A stretch of 64,000 nt of DNA from Bacillota bacterium (GCA_023439125.1 JAEXOU010000011.1:62001-126000); one strand, 5' to 3'; positions 16,348 through 25,644 are shown, numbered from the stretch's first letter. Translations and numbers: made by a program. Notes: generated by a model not told the origin, from the letters alone.

Positions 16348-17322
16348 CTATTTCAGTACCATTTCTCGATACTCATTCATTAATGATACTAATTGGTCAT
16401 ATGATTCTACCTCATTCACACGGCTACGCAAACGTGTTGAACAAGGATATCCGTGGGTGTACCAAGCTACATGCTTTCGCATCTCGTGAATAGCAGTATA
16501 CTCACCTTTATACTCAATTGCCATACGAGCATGACGTAAAATCATTGCTATTACATCTTCCAATGTTGGCTTTTCTTCTAATCGGCCATCCTTTAGATAC
16601 GTATTGATTTGATGAAACAGCCAAGGATTGCCTCGAACTCCGCGAGCTATCATAACTGCATCACATCCCGTCATTTCAATAATCTTTAATACATCCTGTG
16701 GTGATTCCACGTCACCATTTCCAATTACCGGAATGTTTACTGCTTCTTTCACCTGACGTATTATATCCCAGTCTGCTTTTCCAGAATAATACTGTTCACG
16801 TGATCTTCCATGAATTGCAACTGCTGCCCCACCACTCTGCTCAATCACTTTGGCGACCTCAACAGCATTAACTGTATCTTCTGTAAATCCTTTACGAATC
16901 TTTACTGTAACAGGCTTTAGTATTGCTTTGGATATTGCCGATACGATTTCACCAATACGTTTTGGATTTTTCATTAAGGCAGAACCCTCTCCATTATTCA
17001 CTACTTTAGGAACTGGACATCCCATATTGATATCAAGAATATCAAAATTTCTCTCTTCAATACGTTTCGCCATCTCACTCATAATATAGGGATCTTCACC
17101 AAATAATTGTAAAGCTACAGGGCGTTCCTCCTCTTTTACTTCCAATAAAACCCCTGTATTCTTGTTTTCATAATAAATACCTTTTGCACTTACCATTTCA
17201 GTATAAATAAGGCCTGCACCTTGCTCTTTGCAAAGTAAACGAAATGGCAGGTCAGTTACTCCTGCCATTGGTCCTAAAACTAATTTATTATCAATTTGAA
17301 CATTTCCAATTTTAAAACTCAT
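16348..17322 (-). CDS. dusB: tRNA-dihydrouridine synthase (DusB-like)
   Basis: This 324-aa flavoenzyme reduces uridines in the tRNA D-loop. It has the FMN-barrel start GPMAGVTDLPFRLL (17-30), the catalytic-cysteine motif NMGCPVPKV (Cys 102), and GNGDVESPQD followed by GCDAVMIARGVRGNPWLF. Length is normal for the family. It lies about 75 bp downstream of coaX and is probably the last gene of the DUF6145-coaX-dusB group. Its Shine-Dalgarno is AAGGAAAGG. Confidence 0.94.
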   Translation of the reverse strand: MSFKIGNVQIDNKLVLGPMAGVTDLPFRLLCKEQGAGLIYTEMVSAKGIYYENKNTGVLLEVKEEERPVALQLFGEDPYIMSEMAKRIEERNFDILDINMGCPVPKVVNNGEGSALMKNPKRIGEIVSAISKAILKPVTVKIRKGFTEDTVNAVEVAKVIEQSGGAAVAIHGRSREQYYSGKADWDIIRQVKEAVNIPVIGNGDVESPQDVLKIIEMTGCDAVMIARGVRGNPWLFHQINTYLKDGRLEEKPTLEDVIAMILRHARMAIEYKGEYTAIHEMRKHVAWYTHGYPCSTRLRSRVNEVESYDQLVSLMNEYREMVLK

Positions 17323-17396
17323 ACAAATCCTTTCCTTAAAACTTGAATGGAAACTTAAACGTCATTTACTTAGGTTTTCTTTTTATTCATTTAATT

Positions 17397-18170
17397 TTAC
17401 TTAACTCGATTCTTTTTGTATATAATTTGTAATCCCTTAAGGGTTAGCATTGGATCATATACATCTATCATATCTGTTTCATCCGCTATGATCTTTCCTA
17501 AACCTCCAGTAGCAACTACATGTAAATTATTCAGTTTTGCTTCTTCTTTTACTTTACGTATGATATATTCTGTTTGACCGATATATCCATACACCAGACC
17601 TGCCTGCATGCTACTAACTGTGTCCTTAGCAAGGATTGATTCAGGCTTTTTAATCTCAATTTCAGGAAGTTTAGCCGTATCTCTCCATAATGCATTGGCA
17701 CTGATACGTAATCCCGGACTTGTAATACCCGCAGTGAAGCAACCATCCTCTGTAATTAAATCATAGGTTGTTGCAGTACCAAAATCGATTACTAATACAG
17801 GACCTCCATATAACTCATAGGCCGCAACCAAATCTACAATACGATCTGCCCCAATTTCTTTAGGATTCGCTGTCTTAATATGGATTCCAGTCTTTGTTCC
17901 TGCACCAATACTAAATGGAGTTCTCCCTAAATACTTAATAATACCATGATTGAAAGAGTACATAATGTTAGGAACAACCGATGCTATAATAACATCTTCA
18001 ATCTGCTGTTTTGTAATGCCTTTTGCTGCAAGTAAGTCAAGAATCAAAAGCCCATATTCATCTGAGGTCCGAGATACTTTTGTCGTAATCCTATAGTTTG
18101 CAACAACTTCCTCACCATCCAAAACACCTAATGTAATATTTGTATTTCCTACATCGATTACTAATAGCAT
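17397..18170 (-). CDS. coaX: Type III pantothenate kinase
   Basis: This 257-aa enzyme catalyses ATP-dependent phosphorylation of pantothenate, the first step of coenzyme A synthesis. It shows the ASKHA-fold phosphate loop DVGNTN (6-11), the conserved IGADRIVDLVAA and VIDFGTATTYD. These are characteristic of CoaX and not of CoaA. It starts 9 nt after the DUF6145 stop with AGGAGG, so the two are clearly cotranscribed. Confidence 0.96.
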   Translation of the reverse strand: MLLVIDVGNTNITLGVLDGEEVVANYRITTKVSRTSDEYGLLILDLLAAKGITKQQIEDVIIASVVPNIMYSFNHGIIKYLGRTPFSIGAGTKTGIHIKTANPKEIGADRIVDLVAAYELYGGPVLVIDFGTATTYDLITEDGCFTAGITSPGLRISANALWRDTAKLPEIEIKKPESILAKDTVSSMQAGLVYGYIGQTEYIIRKVKEEAKLNNLHVVATGGLGKIIADETDMIDVYDPMLTLKGLQIIYKKNRVK

Positions 18171-18179
18171 CTTTTCCTC

Positions 18180-18527
18180 CTATTCTTCCAGCAACTTAGC
18201 TGCATCTTCATGCAAATAAAAAACTTTATAATACATTTCCAGTGATTCTAGAAGTTCACGCTTTTCGTGTTGTAATTGCTTTATCTTTAAAACACTGCCA
18301 ATCTCGTCAAAAAGTAAATCTCCTTCATCTGAACTAACATTAAAAATAAGTGTTCCATCTTCTTCAAACTCTAATGTAAGGATTCCACCAATATCTTCTG
18401 TATATAGCACGCACATAATCTTTAATTCATCTTGAATCGCTTGTGGTAGTGTTGAGAAATTTTCATCTAGATAGTATTTCTTATCATATGAATTACTTCC
18501 GCATAAAACTATATTACCTTGGTTCAT
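18180..18527 (-). CDS. DUF6145 family protein
   Basis: This 115-aa, acidic, cytosolic protein has no known activity. The segments IVLCGSNSYDKKYYLD, LPQAIQDELKIMCVLYTED and FDEIGSVLKIKQLQ fit the DUF6145 family, which I recall mainly from Lachnospiraceae. The C-terminal third (QHEKRELLESLEMYYKVFYL) is probably helical. It heads the operon with coaX. A function linked to coenzyme A or tRNA modification is suggested only by position. Confidence 0.75.
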   Translation of the reverse strand: MNQGNIVLCGSNSYDKKYYLDENFSTLPQAIQDELKIMCVLYTEDIGGILTLEFEEDGTLIFNVSSDEGDLLFDEIGSVLKIKQLQHEKRELLESLEMYYKVFYLHEDAAKLLEE

Positions 18528-18579
18528 ATAAGCACCTGCTCTTTCTTATAACACAAAAAACTGTTTGTAAAACACAAAA

Positions 18580-18622
18580 AACTGCTGTAAAACACATTAG
18601 AAATCATGTTTTACAACAGTTT
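18580..18622 (-). terminator. Terminator of the LiaF-like gene
   Basis: TGTTTTACA-a-CAGT pairs with ACTG-c-TGTAAAACA. On the minus strand a TTTTTTGTGTTTT tract follows. Confidence 0.8.
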
Positions 18623-18665
18623 GCTTTCCCTAACGGTGTTTCATGTAACTTATTCGTTACATGCT

Positions 18666-19526
18666 CTATTTTACATCGATACCGCCCAAAACACAAGTTG
18701 CATTCAAATATATTGTTATTGTCTTTTCATCTGCTCCAATTGGTGTAATTGTCTTATTATCAACACCACCAAGTATTGGCGTACAATTAACAACAACACG
18801 AACATAATTAGGAACATAGATATCGATACCACCTAATGCTGTTTTCGCTTCAATTACAACGTTCTCTCGAATAATTGCATTACGTAAATCAAGTTCAATT
18901 CCACCTAAAACTGCGGATAACATTGCTCCTGTAAACACTTCATTGTTAAATGTAAGTTCTCTTCCGCATAAAACTGCTGTGCAAGCGATTGGTCCACTAT
19001 TATGTCTTGTACCTTGATAGCTTTGTTGTGAATTACTGTTCGTATTCTTCTCAAATGGATTACTAGCTTCTTGACTTGTGTAAGAATAAGAGTAACCATT
19101 TGTATTCTGCGCATTATTTTGTGTGTAATTTTGCTGATTTGTACTCTGTTGATTTCCTTGATTCGATGTATTCTCATAGGTTGTAAAGTTGACATCATCA
19201 CACTTTACCTTCTTTTTGGGTAAAAGCATCTTAAATCCTATCAGAATTAAAATTGCGGCACCACAAAGAGGTCCAAACATTCTCCATGCAATAAAGTCCT
19301 GCATTGCTAAAAGCAAAAACACTCCTATGCATAACATAATTAAATAACCTGTTTTTTCGTTACTATTCCCAAATAACCCAATAAAACTTGGTACAATAAT
19401 AAATAAGGTCCACCAACCATCAAAAAAGATGTTAAAGTTGATTAATCCAATTGCCCTACCCGCTAAAAATATACCAATAAAAACTAGTATACCACCTAAG
19501 AGATAGTTTGAAGTATTTTTTTTCAT
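18666..19526 (-). CDS. LiaF-like membrane protein (DUF5668 plus LiaF C-terminal domain)
   Basis: This 286-aa protein has four N-terminal membrane segments (about 8-30, 37-52, 58-76, 84-103). An Asn/Gln/Ser-rich linker (about 115-170) follows, then a C-terminal beta-solenoid-like domain with repeated LGGI-type turns (VLGGIELDL, ALGGIDIYVP, ILGGVDNKT, VLGGIDVK). That architecture matches LiaF, which inhibits the LiaRS cell-envelope stress system. No liaR or liaS lies nearby, so a link to envelope stress is inference. It is flanked by its own terminator. Confidence 0.85.
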   Translation of the reverse strand: MKKNTSNYLLGGILVFIGIFLAGRAIGLINFNIFFDGWWTLFIIVPSFIGLFGNSNEKTGYLIMLCIGVFLLLAMQDFIAWRMFGPLCGAAILILIGFKMLLPKKKVKCDDVNFTTYENTSNQGNQQSTNQQNYTQNNAQNTNGYSYSYTSQEASNPFEKNTNSNSQQSYQGTRHNSGPIACTAVLCGRELTFNNEVFTGAMLSAVLGGIELDLRNAIIRENVVIEAKTALGGIDIYVPNYVRVVVNCTPILGGVDNKTITPIGADEKTITIYLNATCVLGGIDVK

Positions 19527-19727
19527 ATATTCACTCCTTCCAATACTATGATTTTAGTATAATAAGAACAATCTCTTCGTTTCATTTGATTTGCTCTTTG
19601 AGTTTCAAAAATGTATTATTGAATACTCTTAATACTAACCACGTTCTATGATATCATCATAACCTTTTAGGAGTAGAATATCAAATTAAAAAATCATTAA
19701 AGTTGCGTTACAAACATTAACCTAACC

Positions 19728-20666
19728 CTATATATTACCTAGGGTTGCAACCATAACCGCCTTTATTGTATGCATACGATTTTCAGCTTCGTCAAATACA
19801 ACATCTGCAAACTTTTCAAAAACTTCTTCAGTAACTTCATAACCTTTGACAGCTGGTAAGCAATGCAAGAAAATAGTGCTTTCCTTACCTGTCTTTTTCA
19901 TTAATTCTGTATTAACTTGGTAAGGACGAAGTAACTTGATTCTTTCCTCAGTCTTTGCTTCTTCTCCCATGGAACACCAAACATCTGTATAAATTGCATC
20001 TGCATCTTGAACAACGTCTAAGTTATCAGAAATCGTAATGGAACCATTGGACTGGGTTGCGTAAATCTGACAAGTATCAATTAGTTCCTGAGAAGGCCAT
20101 AAACTCTTTGGTGCCAAAATTGTAAAGTGCAAACCTAACTTTGAGGAGCCAATCATTAAGCTATTAGCCATATTATTTCTTCCATCTCCAACAAATACTA
20201 ATTTCAAACCTTTTAGCTCTCCAAATTGCTCTTTTAAAGTTAAGAAATCAGCTAGAATTTGTGTCGGATGGTAAGTATCTGTTAGTCCATTCCATACCGG
20301 TATTCCACTATATTGTGCAAGTTTTTCAACGGTTTCTTGCTTGAAACCACGAAATTCAATGCCATCAAACATACGTCCAAGGACACGAGCTGTATCTTCA
20401 ACGCTCTCTTTATATCCAAGTTGAATATCATCTTTACCTAGATACTCAGGATGACCTCCTTCATCTACACAACCGATTGTAAAGGCACATCTTGTACGTG
20501 TGGAAGGCTTTTCAAAGATAAGTGCAATATTCTTACCCTTTAAGCTCTCTCCTGTAATTCCCTTTTTCTTTTTTGCTTTTAAGTCTGCTGCCAAATCAAG
20601 CAAATATGTAATCTCTTCTGGCGAAAAATCCTTTAATGTTAGAAATGAACGTCCTTTTAAATTCAT
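19728..20666 (-). CDS. argF: Ornithine carbamoyltransferase
   Basis: This 312-aa enzyme joins carbamoyl phosphate to ornithine to give citrulline in arginine biosynthesis. It has the carbamoyl-phosphate loop STRTR (55-59), HPTQ in TDTYHPTQILAD, and the HCLPA motif (268-272). The anabolic role is favoured because it stands alone, without arcA or arcC. AAGGAGG precedes the ATG. A consensus-like promoter overlapped by ArgR-type boxes lies just upstream. Confidence 0.96.
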   Translation of the reverse strand: MNLKGRSFLTLKDFSPEEITYLLDLAADLKAKKKKGITGESLKGKNIALIFEKPSTRTRCAFTIGCVDEGGHPEYLGKDDIQLGYKESVEDTARVLGRMFDGIEFRGFKQETVEKLAQYSGIPVWNGLTDTYHPTQILADFLTLKEQFGELKGLKLVFVGDGRNNMANSLMIGSSKLGLHFTILAPKSLWPSQELIDTCQIYATQSNGSITISDNLDVVQDADAIYTDVWCSMGEEAKTEERIKLLRPYQVNTELMKKTGKESTIFLHCLPAVKGYEVTEEVFEKFADVVFDEAENRMHTIKAVMVATLGNI

Positions 20667-20680
20667 TTTATAACCTCCTT

Positions 20681-20717
20681 ATGCATTATTATTCGCTTAT
20701 ATGTTTATTTATTCATT
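20681..20717. promoter_or_regulatory. Two tandem ArgR/AhrC-like boxes in the argF promoter
   Basis: On the minus strand ATGAATAAATAAACAT (20717-20701 region) and GCGAATAATAATGCAT (20697-20681 region) fit the CATGAATAAAAATTCAA-type ARG box. The first touches the -10 hexamer. A third partial match (ATGAATGCAT) lies at 20751-20760 on the plus strand, upstream of -35. Confidence 0.5.
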
Positions 20718-20742
20718 ATAACTCCATTCTCATATTTGTCAA
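20715..20742 (-). promoter_or_regulatory. Promoter of argF
   Basis: Perfect TTGACA (20742-20737) and TATAAT (20720-20715) are 16 bp apart. Confidence 0.75.
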
Positions 20743-20834
20743 TAGTAAATATGAATGCATTTCCTTACACTTTCCGAAACTCGTATGCCTCGCCCAGCGC
20801 AAGGAATTACTTTAGACACTTTTTCCCAAATGAA

Positions 20835-20880
20835 ATATACATGCTAACCAAGCTTGAATAGGCTAAATAAGCATGTATAT
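20835..20880 (-). terminator. Hairpin abutting the DUF3793 stop codon
   Basis: ATATACATGCT pairs perfectly with AGCATGTATAT. It starts at the base after the stop codon. The T tract is poor, so termination strength is uncertain. Confidence 0.55.
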
Positions 20881-21495
20881 CTACTTGCACTGAGCTTCTT
20901 TCTGAATGCACTCATATTGAATAACTTCACGAATTACAGATGATAGCTTTCCACCGTGTAAAATTAATCTTTTCAATATCTGCCTTGCCCTATGATATTG
21001 AGAAAAAATGAATAGTGTTTCTGGGAGGTTATCATAAACCTTCCAATATCCAGAATAAAGATACCCGGTACCTTTTTCTTCTATAAATCTTAATACATCA
21101 TTTAATGGATATCCTAATAATAAACCAATTTCATGAGGGAAGTTAGACCTTTCATACATAAATTTATTGTATTTATATGCAACCTCTTGAAGAATAATAT
21201 CTAACGAACAATTTAAATATCCAAGTTCTTTTAAGTACTCTAATACCTGCTGTTGTTGAATGTACTCTTTCAGTTTTTTCGGTTGATATAAAAGATAATA
21301 AGTCTTCAACTCGAACTTACATATCGCCTGAAGCATTAACTGTGTATCTTGAAATAAATTTAACGCATATTGTTCCTCATAAGCGTTAAGTACTAATAGA
21401 TTAGCAATCTTGATCCCAACAATTACAGGTGCACATTGCATTGCTATTTTTTCCTCAATCTTAGAAGGAACCGCATTATCAATTACTTCACTCAT
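20881..21495 (-). CDS. DUF3793 family protein
   Basis: This 204-aa cytosolic protein contains the DUF3793 signature FPHEIGLLLGYPLNDVLRFIEEKG (about 128-151) followed by SGYWKVY. Its function is not known. It is the last gene of the RND exporter and TetR operon, starting 17 nt after the TetR stop, so it is presumably co-induced with them. No membrane segment or metal motif was seen. It may be a helical adaptor or a small-molecule binder, but nothing in the sequence decides this. Confidence 0.82.
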   Translation of the reverse strand: MSEVIDNAVPSKIEEKIAMQCAPVIVGIKIANLLVLNAYEEQYALNLFQDTQLMLQAICKFELKTYYLLYQPKKLKEYIQQQQVLEYLKELGYLNCSLDIILQEVAYKYNKFMYERSNFPHEIGLLLGYPLNDVLRFIEEKGTGYLYSGYWKVYDNLPETLFIFSQYHRARQILKRLILHGGKLSSVIREVIQYECIQKEAQCK

Positions 21496-21512
21496 CCTTT
21501 ATCTCCATTTTA

Positions 21513-22184
21513 TTAACGAGTAGGTATTTCCTGTAGAATTTGAATAAATAATGCCCTACAGTAATTTGTCGTATCCTGTGCAGAACTGTTTCCAAACTCT
21601 TCTGGTTTCAGAAGAGCTGATACCCCAATAATCAATGTTGCATATGCAGACTTTATTTGTAACTTATTTATTGGGCTTTGAAATAACCCCTCTCGAACTC
21701 CAGACTTTATAATACTGTCCAGCGCATCATTAACTTCTGTAAAAGATATCATTCTCTTAATTAATTCACATACTGCTTCATCTGAATTTTGTGAATACCG
21801 AGCCAACATCATTTGGCGAAGAAGTATATTAGTCTTCACACGTTCTTTAATCCAATATAAAGCAGTATCATATTTCTCTTGAAAAGATTCCTTTAAAATA
21901 ATTGCATTACATATCTTTGAAAGTTCCTTTTTTAGTTCCAACAACATTGCAGTTATTATAATCTCTTCTTTTGAAGAAAAGTATTCATATATCGTTCCTT
22001 TTCCAATATTGGCTGTTCTTGCTACTTCTGAAATCGTCATTTTAGAAAAAGGCGTACCTTGGTTATATAAATCCGTTACACTCTGACAAATCGCAACTAC
22101 CTTTTTCGGTAGTTGCTCCTCTGTCAGATATATAAATTCCTTATTAAACTGGAGTTTTGAACTATCAAGTTCAAATACATTCAT
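21513..22184 (-). CDS. TetR-family repressor, probably of the RND exporter operon
   Basis: This 223-aa protein has an N-terminal helix-turn-helix (TISEVARTANIGKGTIYEYFSSKEEI, about 50-75). The GKGTIYEYF recognition helix is typical of TetR/AcrR proteins, and the ligand-binding domain is divergent. It lies 23 nt downstream of the exporter gene. The operon promoter is followed by a GACC-GTCT-GGTC palindrome, so autorepression relieved by an exporter substrate is the simple model. The inducer is unknown. Confidence 0.92.
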   Translation of the reverse strand: MNVFELDSSKLQFNKEFIYLTEEQLPKKVVAICQSVTDLYNQGTPFSKMTISEVARTANIGKGTIYEYFSSKEEIIITAMLLELKKELSKICNAIILKESFQEKYDTALYWIKERVKTNILLRQMMLARYSQNSDEAVCELIKRMISFTEVNDALDSIIKSGVREGLFQSPINKLQIKSAYATLIIGVSALLKPEEFGNSSAQDTTNYCRALFIQILQEIPTR

Positions 22185-22207
22185 CTTATCACTCCTCTTA
22201 CACTCTA

Positions 22208-25200
22208 TTACAATTCCTCATAGATTTTAAGCTCATCTTCAGATATCTTTTTCAGTTCTTTACGATTGAAAATATCATACAATACAGGAATGACAAACAA
22301 GGTTGTAATTGTTGCATAAGTCAAACCACCAATGGTGACAATTGCGATTGGCTGCACCATATCTGCTCCCATTCCAACACCAAAAGCCATTGTTGATAAA
22401 CCTAAAATAGTAGTTAAAGCAGTCATTAGTATTGGTCTCATACGTGTCTTGCCTGCTTCAATTAATGCATCCTTTTTCGCTGCTCCTTCTAAACGTAGCT
22501 GATTGATATAATCAACTAAAACAATACCATTATTTACGATGACACCAGAAAGCATAACAAATCCAATCATCGAAATAACACTTACTGTCTTACCTGTAAT
22601 AAATAATCCTATGAAACCACCCGTAAATGCTAATGGTATCGTAAACATAACGATAAACGGCGATAATAATGACTGGAACTGAGCTACCATAATTAAATAA
22701 ATAAAAGCAATTGCAAGTAAAAGCATCTTCACCAATTCAACTATCGCATCATTAATCGTTTTGTCTTCACCAGAAGAAATAATTTCAAATCCATTCGGTA
22801 CTTCATAATCTTCTAATGCATCTTCTACGTCGCTACTTACTAGACCAATATTATAGCCATCTTCTATTTGTGCTGTAACAGTTAGGTATCTTTGCTGCTC
22901 CGATCTTTGAATCGAAGATAATGCTTCTCCCTCTGTTATAGTGGCAACCTCACTCAATGGAATTGTTGAACTGCTTCCATCTTGATTTGTTACAGACAAC
23001 TGATAATTTTTCAACTCTTCCCTTGTAATACTAGTTAAGGATTTTTGATTCATAACAAGTACTGGATAATCAACTTGTTCATATCGTAATGTAGTCGCCG
23101 TTGTTGATGTATTAATAATACCTGCAATTGCCTGATATACTTGGGCTACTGTCAGACCATGCAAGATTGCTTTACTTTTATCAACCGTGATTTTAATCTG
23201 TGTATCTGGATTGACCATACCATCTGAAACATCCTTTGTTCCTTCGACATTTCTAACAATCTCAGCCACGTCTTTAGCGATTATCTGTAATTGATCAAGA
23301 TCCTCACCACGAATACTTAGTGTAATTCCAGAACCACCTAAAGCACTCATATCCATACTGGATCCACTAGCCTTTACCTCAAAACTTAAGTCAGCACAAG
23401 CCTCATTAATTAAGTTTGCTACTTCTTCGCTTGAATGACTCTTATCTTCTTTTAGAATTGCATAAACTGATACACTCGTATCACTTGATGATCCACCCAT
23501 GAAAGAGGCTAGTGCATTACCACCCATCATACCACCAACCGTTTCAACATCCTCGATTGCAAGGATCCGCTCCATTGCTTCATCAGCCATTGCTACAGCA
23601 TCATTATGAAGAGTACCCTCTGGCATTGTTATAGTTACAGTAACTTGCGTACTATCCATACTTGGTATATATTCTGTACCGTTGCTTATTGCGGCATATG
23701 TGCTTCCAACAAGGAGTGCTATTGCAAGTATAATAACAACAAATTTGTATTTTAGGCAGAATCGTATGGATTTATCATAACCTCGAATTAATCCATTCAT
23801 GATTGGATGCTTCTTCTCTTTTATAGTGTTTAGCATATTAGCCGACATTGCTGGAACTAAAGTAAGGGCAACAACTAAGCTTGCTAATAAAGAATATCCG
23901 ATTGTTAGTGCCATATCAGTAAATATTTGACGTGTCATTCCTTCTACAAAAACAATTGGTAAGAATACACAGACCGTTGTTAAGGTAGAAGATATAATTG
24001 CTCCCGCTACCTGTGTTGCACCAGTTACTGATGCCTTAATCCTAGATACCCCTTTATATCTTAGTCGGTATATATTTTCAATAACCACGATCGAGTTATC
24101 AACTAGCATTCCAACACCAACCGCAAGACCAGAAAGTGAAATTATATTTAAGGTGACACCTGAAAAATACATAAGAACAACTGCAAAAATAACACTGATT
24201 GGTATGGAACATGCAATGATTGCTGTTGGCCGAATATCCTTTAAGAAGAATAACAATATAATGATTGCTAAAATGGCTCCATATAGCAAATTATCCAAAA
24301 CAGAATCAACTACAATGTCAATATACATTCCTTGATCCATCAAGTACGTAACATTTAAATTAGTATCTTCCTTCATTAGGCTGTCAAAACGTTCTTTTAT
24401 TGCTTTTGATACCTCTGCTGTTGAATAAGATGTTTGCTTATTCATAGAAATTATGATTGCATCATTACCATTAATTTTTGCATATACTTCAGAAGAATTA
24501 TCTGTTTTGAATACATCTGCAACATCATTAAGTCTTACTGGTTCAACACCTGGAATACCTAAATCAAATAATGTCAGGTTGCTTATCTCTTCAACATCCT
24601 GTAATTTATCTCCAACTTGCACAAGATAATCTCTACCCTCTTCTGCAATATAGCCAACTGGCATTGAGAAGTTCTGAGCCTTCAATATGTTAGAAATCAT
24701 TTCTGTTGAAAGCATCGTTTCGATATCAAAACTTGGCATTGCACTATTTTGCTGTGCTTGTTGGTTCGACATTCCTGGCATCTGGTCTGTTGCCCCTGGT
24801 ATCTGACCTAATGCTTCTGGTGTCTGATCCGTTGCACCTTGAGTCTGATCTAACGTTCCTTGCGTCTGATCCGTTGCACCTTGAGTCTGATCTATTGCTC
24901 CTGACATCTGTCCCATTGCATCTGGCATCGATGCTCCACTATACAAGCTCATCATAGTTGTCATTAGGTGTTCTTTCATCGAATTAATTTTATCCTGATT
25001 CAAGATTACATGAACTTCTTCTTCCACCATTCCTTGAGTATCAATGGTTGCTACACCTTCAATTGATTCAATTTTCGAAAGTAATTTCTGATTAAGATAA
25101 TTCGAAATTTCAGTCGTACCCATTCCCTTAACATCAATTGCTGCCACCATGACTGGTAACATATTAGGGTTTAATTTCATAATTGTTGGTGCCCCAATCA

Positions 25201-25561
25201 TGTCATTCGTCCACGCTGCTTCTAAAAGGTCCAACTTCTCTCTAATATCTATTGATATTGCATCCATATTAACATCATCTGAAAATTCTAAGATAACAAT
25301 TGAGACATTTTCACTCGAAACTGAGCTGATTGTTTTTATGTTATCAATGGTAGCCAATGATTGTTCTACTGGCTTTGATACAATCTGTTCTACCTCTTCG
25401 GGACTCGCGCCCACATAACTTGTCATGACAATAGCATATGGTAAATCAATACTAGGTAATAAATCTGTTTGCATCTTCGTAAATGACACAAATCCAAGAA
25501 TTAATACGAGAACAACAGCAACAACTATAGTCATTGGCTTTTTTACACTAAATTTTATCAT
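22208..25561 (-). CDS. RND-family multidrug/hydrophobe exporter (HAE1-like)
   Basis: This 1117-aa inner-membrane pump has the duplicated RND layout: a first membrane helix (about 8-28), a large extracytoplasmic loop, and a helix bundle containing GLAVGVGMLVDNSIVVIENIYR (motif with the proton-relay Asp pair). A second helix (about 615-635) and loop follow, then a final bundle ending in IPVLYDIFNR. The first loop holds seven degenerate 7-residue repeats (about 221-262), an unusual insertion. The long frame starts five codons earlier, inside AAGGAGG; the next ATG is used. No membrane-fusion partner is adjacent. RND proteins in Gram-positives often act without an outer-membrane channel. Confidence 0.93.
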   Translation of the reverse strand: MIKFSVKKPMTIVVAVVLVLILGFVSFTKMQTDLLPSIDLPYAIVMTSYVGASPEEVEQIVSKPVEQSLATIDNIKTISSVSSENVSIVILEFSDDVNMDAISIDIREKLDLLEAAWTNDMIGAPTIMKLNPNMLPVMVAAIDVKGMGTTEISNYLNQKLLSKIESIEGVATIDTQGMVEEEVHVILNQDKINSMKEHLMTTMMSLYSGASMPDAMGQMSGAIDQTQGATDQTQGTLDQTQGATDQTPEALGQIPGATDQMPGMSNQQAQQNSAMPSFDIETMLSTEMISNILKAQNFSMPVGYIAEEGRDYLVQVGDKLQDVEEISNLTLFDLGIPGVEPVRLNDVADVFKTDNSSEVYAKINGNDAIIISMNKQTSYSTAEVSKAIKERFDSLMKEDTNLNVTYLMDQGMYIDIVVDSVLDNLLYGAILAIIILLFFLKDIRPTAIIACSIPISVIFAVVLMYFSGVTLNIISLSGLAVGVGMLVDNSIVVIENIYRLRYKGVSRIKASVTGATQVAGAIISSTLTTVCVFLPIVFVEGMTRQIFTDMALTIGYSLLASLVVALTLVPAMSANMLNTIKEKKHPIMNGLIRGYDKSIRFCLKYKFVVIILAIALLVGSTYAAISNGTEYIPSMDSTQVTVTITMPEGTLHNDAVAMADEAMERILAIEDVETVGGMMGGNALASFMGGSSSDTSVSVYAILKEDKSHSSEEVANLINEACADLSFEVKASGSSMDMSALGGSGITLSIRGEDLDQLQIIAKDVAEIVRNVEGTKDVSDGMVNPDTQIKITVDKSKAILHGLTVAQVYQAIAGIINTSTTATTLRYEQVDYPVLVMNQKSLTSITREELKNYQLSVTNQDGSSSTIPLSEVATITEGEALSSIQRSEQQRYLTVTAQIEDGYNIGLVSSDVEDALEDYEVPNGFEIISSGEDKTINDAIVELVKMLLLAIAFIYLIMVAQFQSLLSPFIVMFTIPLAFTGGFIGLFITGKTVSVISMIGFVMLSGVIVNNGIVLVDYINQLRLEGAAKKDALIEAGKTRMRPILMTALTTILGLSTMAFGVGMGADMVQPIAIVTIGGLTYATITTLFVIPVLYDIFNRKELKKISEDELKIYEEL

Positions 25562-25589
25562 ATATTCCTCCTTCAATAAAATCTCTTCC

Positions 25590-25601
25590 GACCGTCTGGT
25601 C
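25590..25601. promoter_or_regulatory. TetR-type operator palindrome GACC-GTCT-GGTC
   Basis: This palindrome lies between the -10 element and the Shine-Dalgarno of the RND gene. GACCG/GGTC half-sites are common for TetR/AcrR repressors, and a TetR gene is in the same operon. Confidence 0.65.
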
Positions 25602-25615
25602 AGTCATTGTTTTGA

Positions 25616-25644
25616 ATTATATTCCATAAAGAAAAAATTGTCAA
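25616..25644 (-). promoter_or_regulatory. Consensus promoter of the RND-TetR-DUF3793 operon
   Basis: Perfect TTGACA (25644-25639) and TATAAT (25621-25616) with 17-bp spacing. A promoter this strong would need the nearby operator for control. Confidence 0.85.

Noticed and set aside
24776..24901. CRISPR array
   Set aside because: The short-period repeats are in frame within a coding region, degenerate and without spacers; no other array-like pattern occurs in the window.
24706..24957. Plus-strand frame with ASDPLHLES repeats
   Set aside because: It mirrors the heptapeptide repeats of the RND gene on the other strand.
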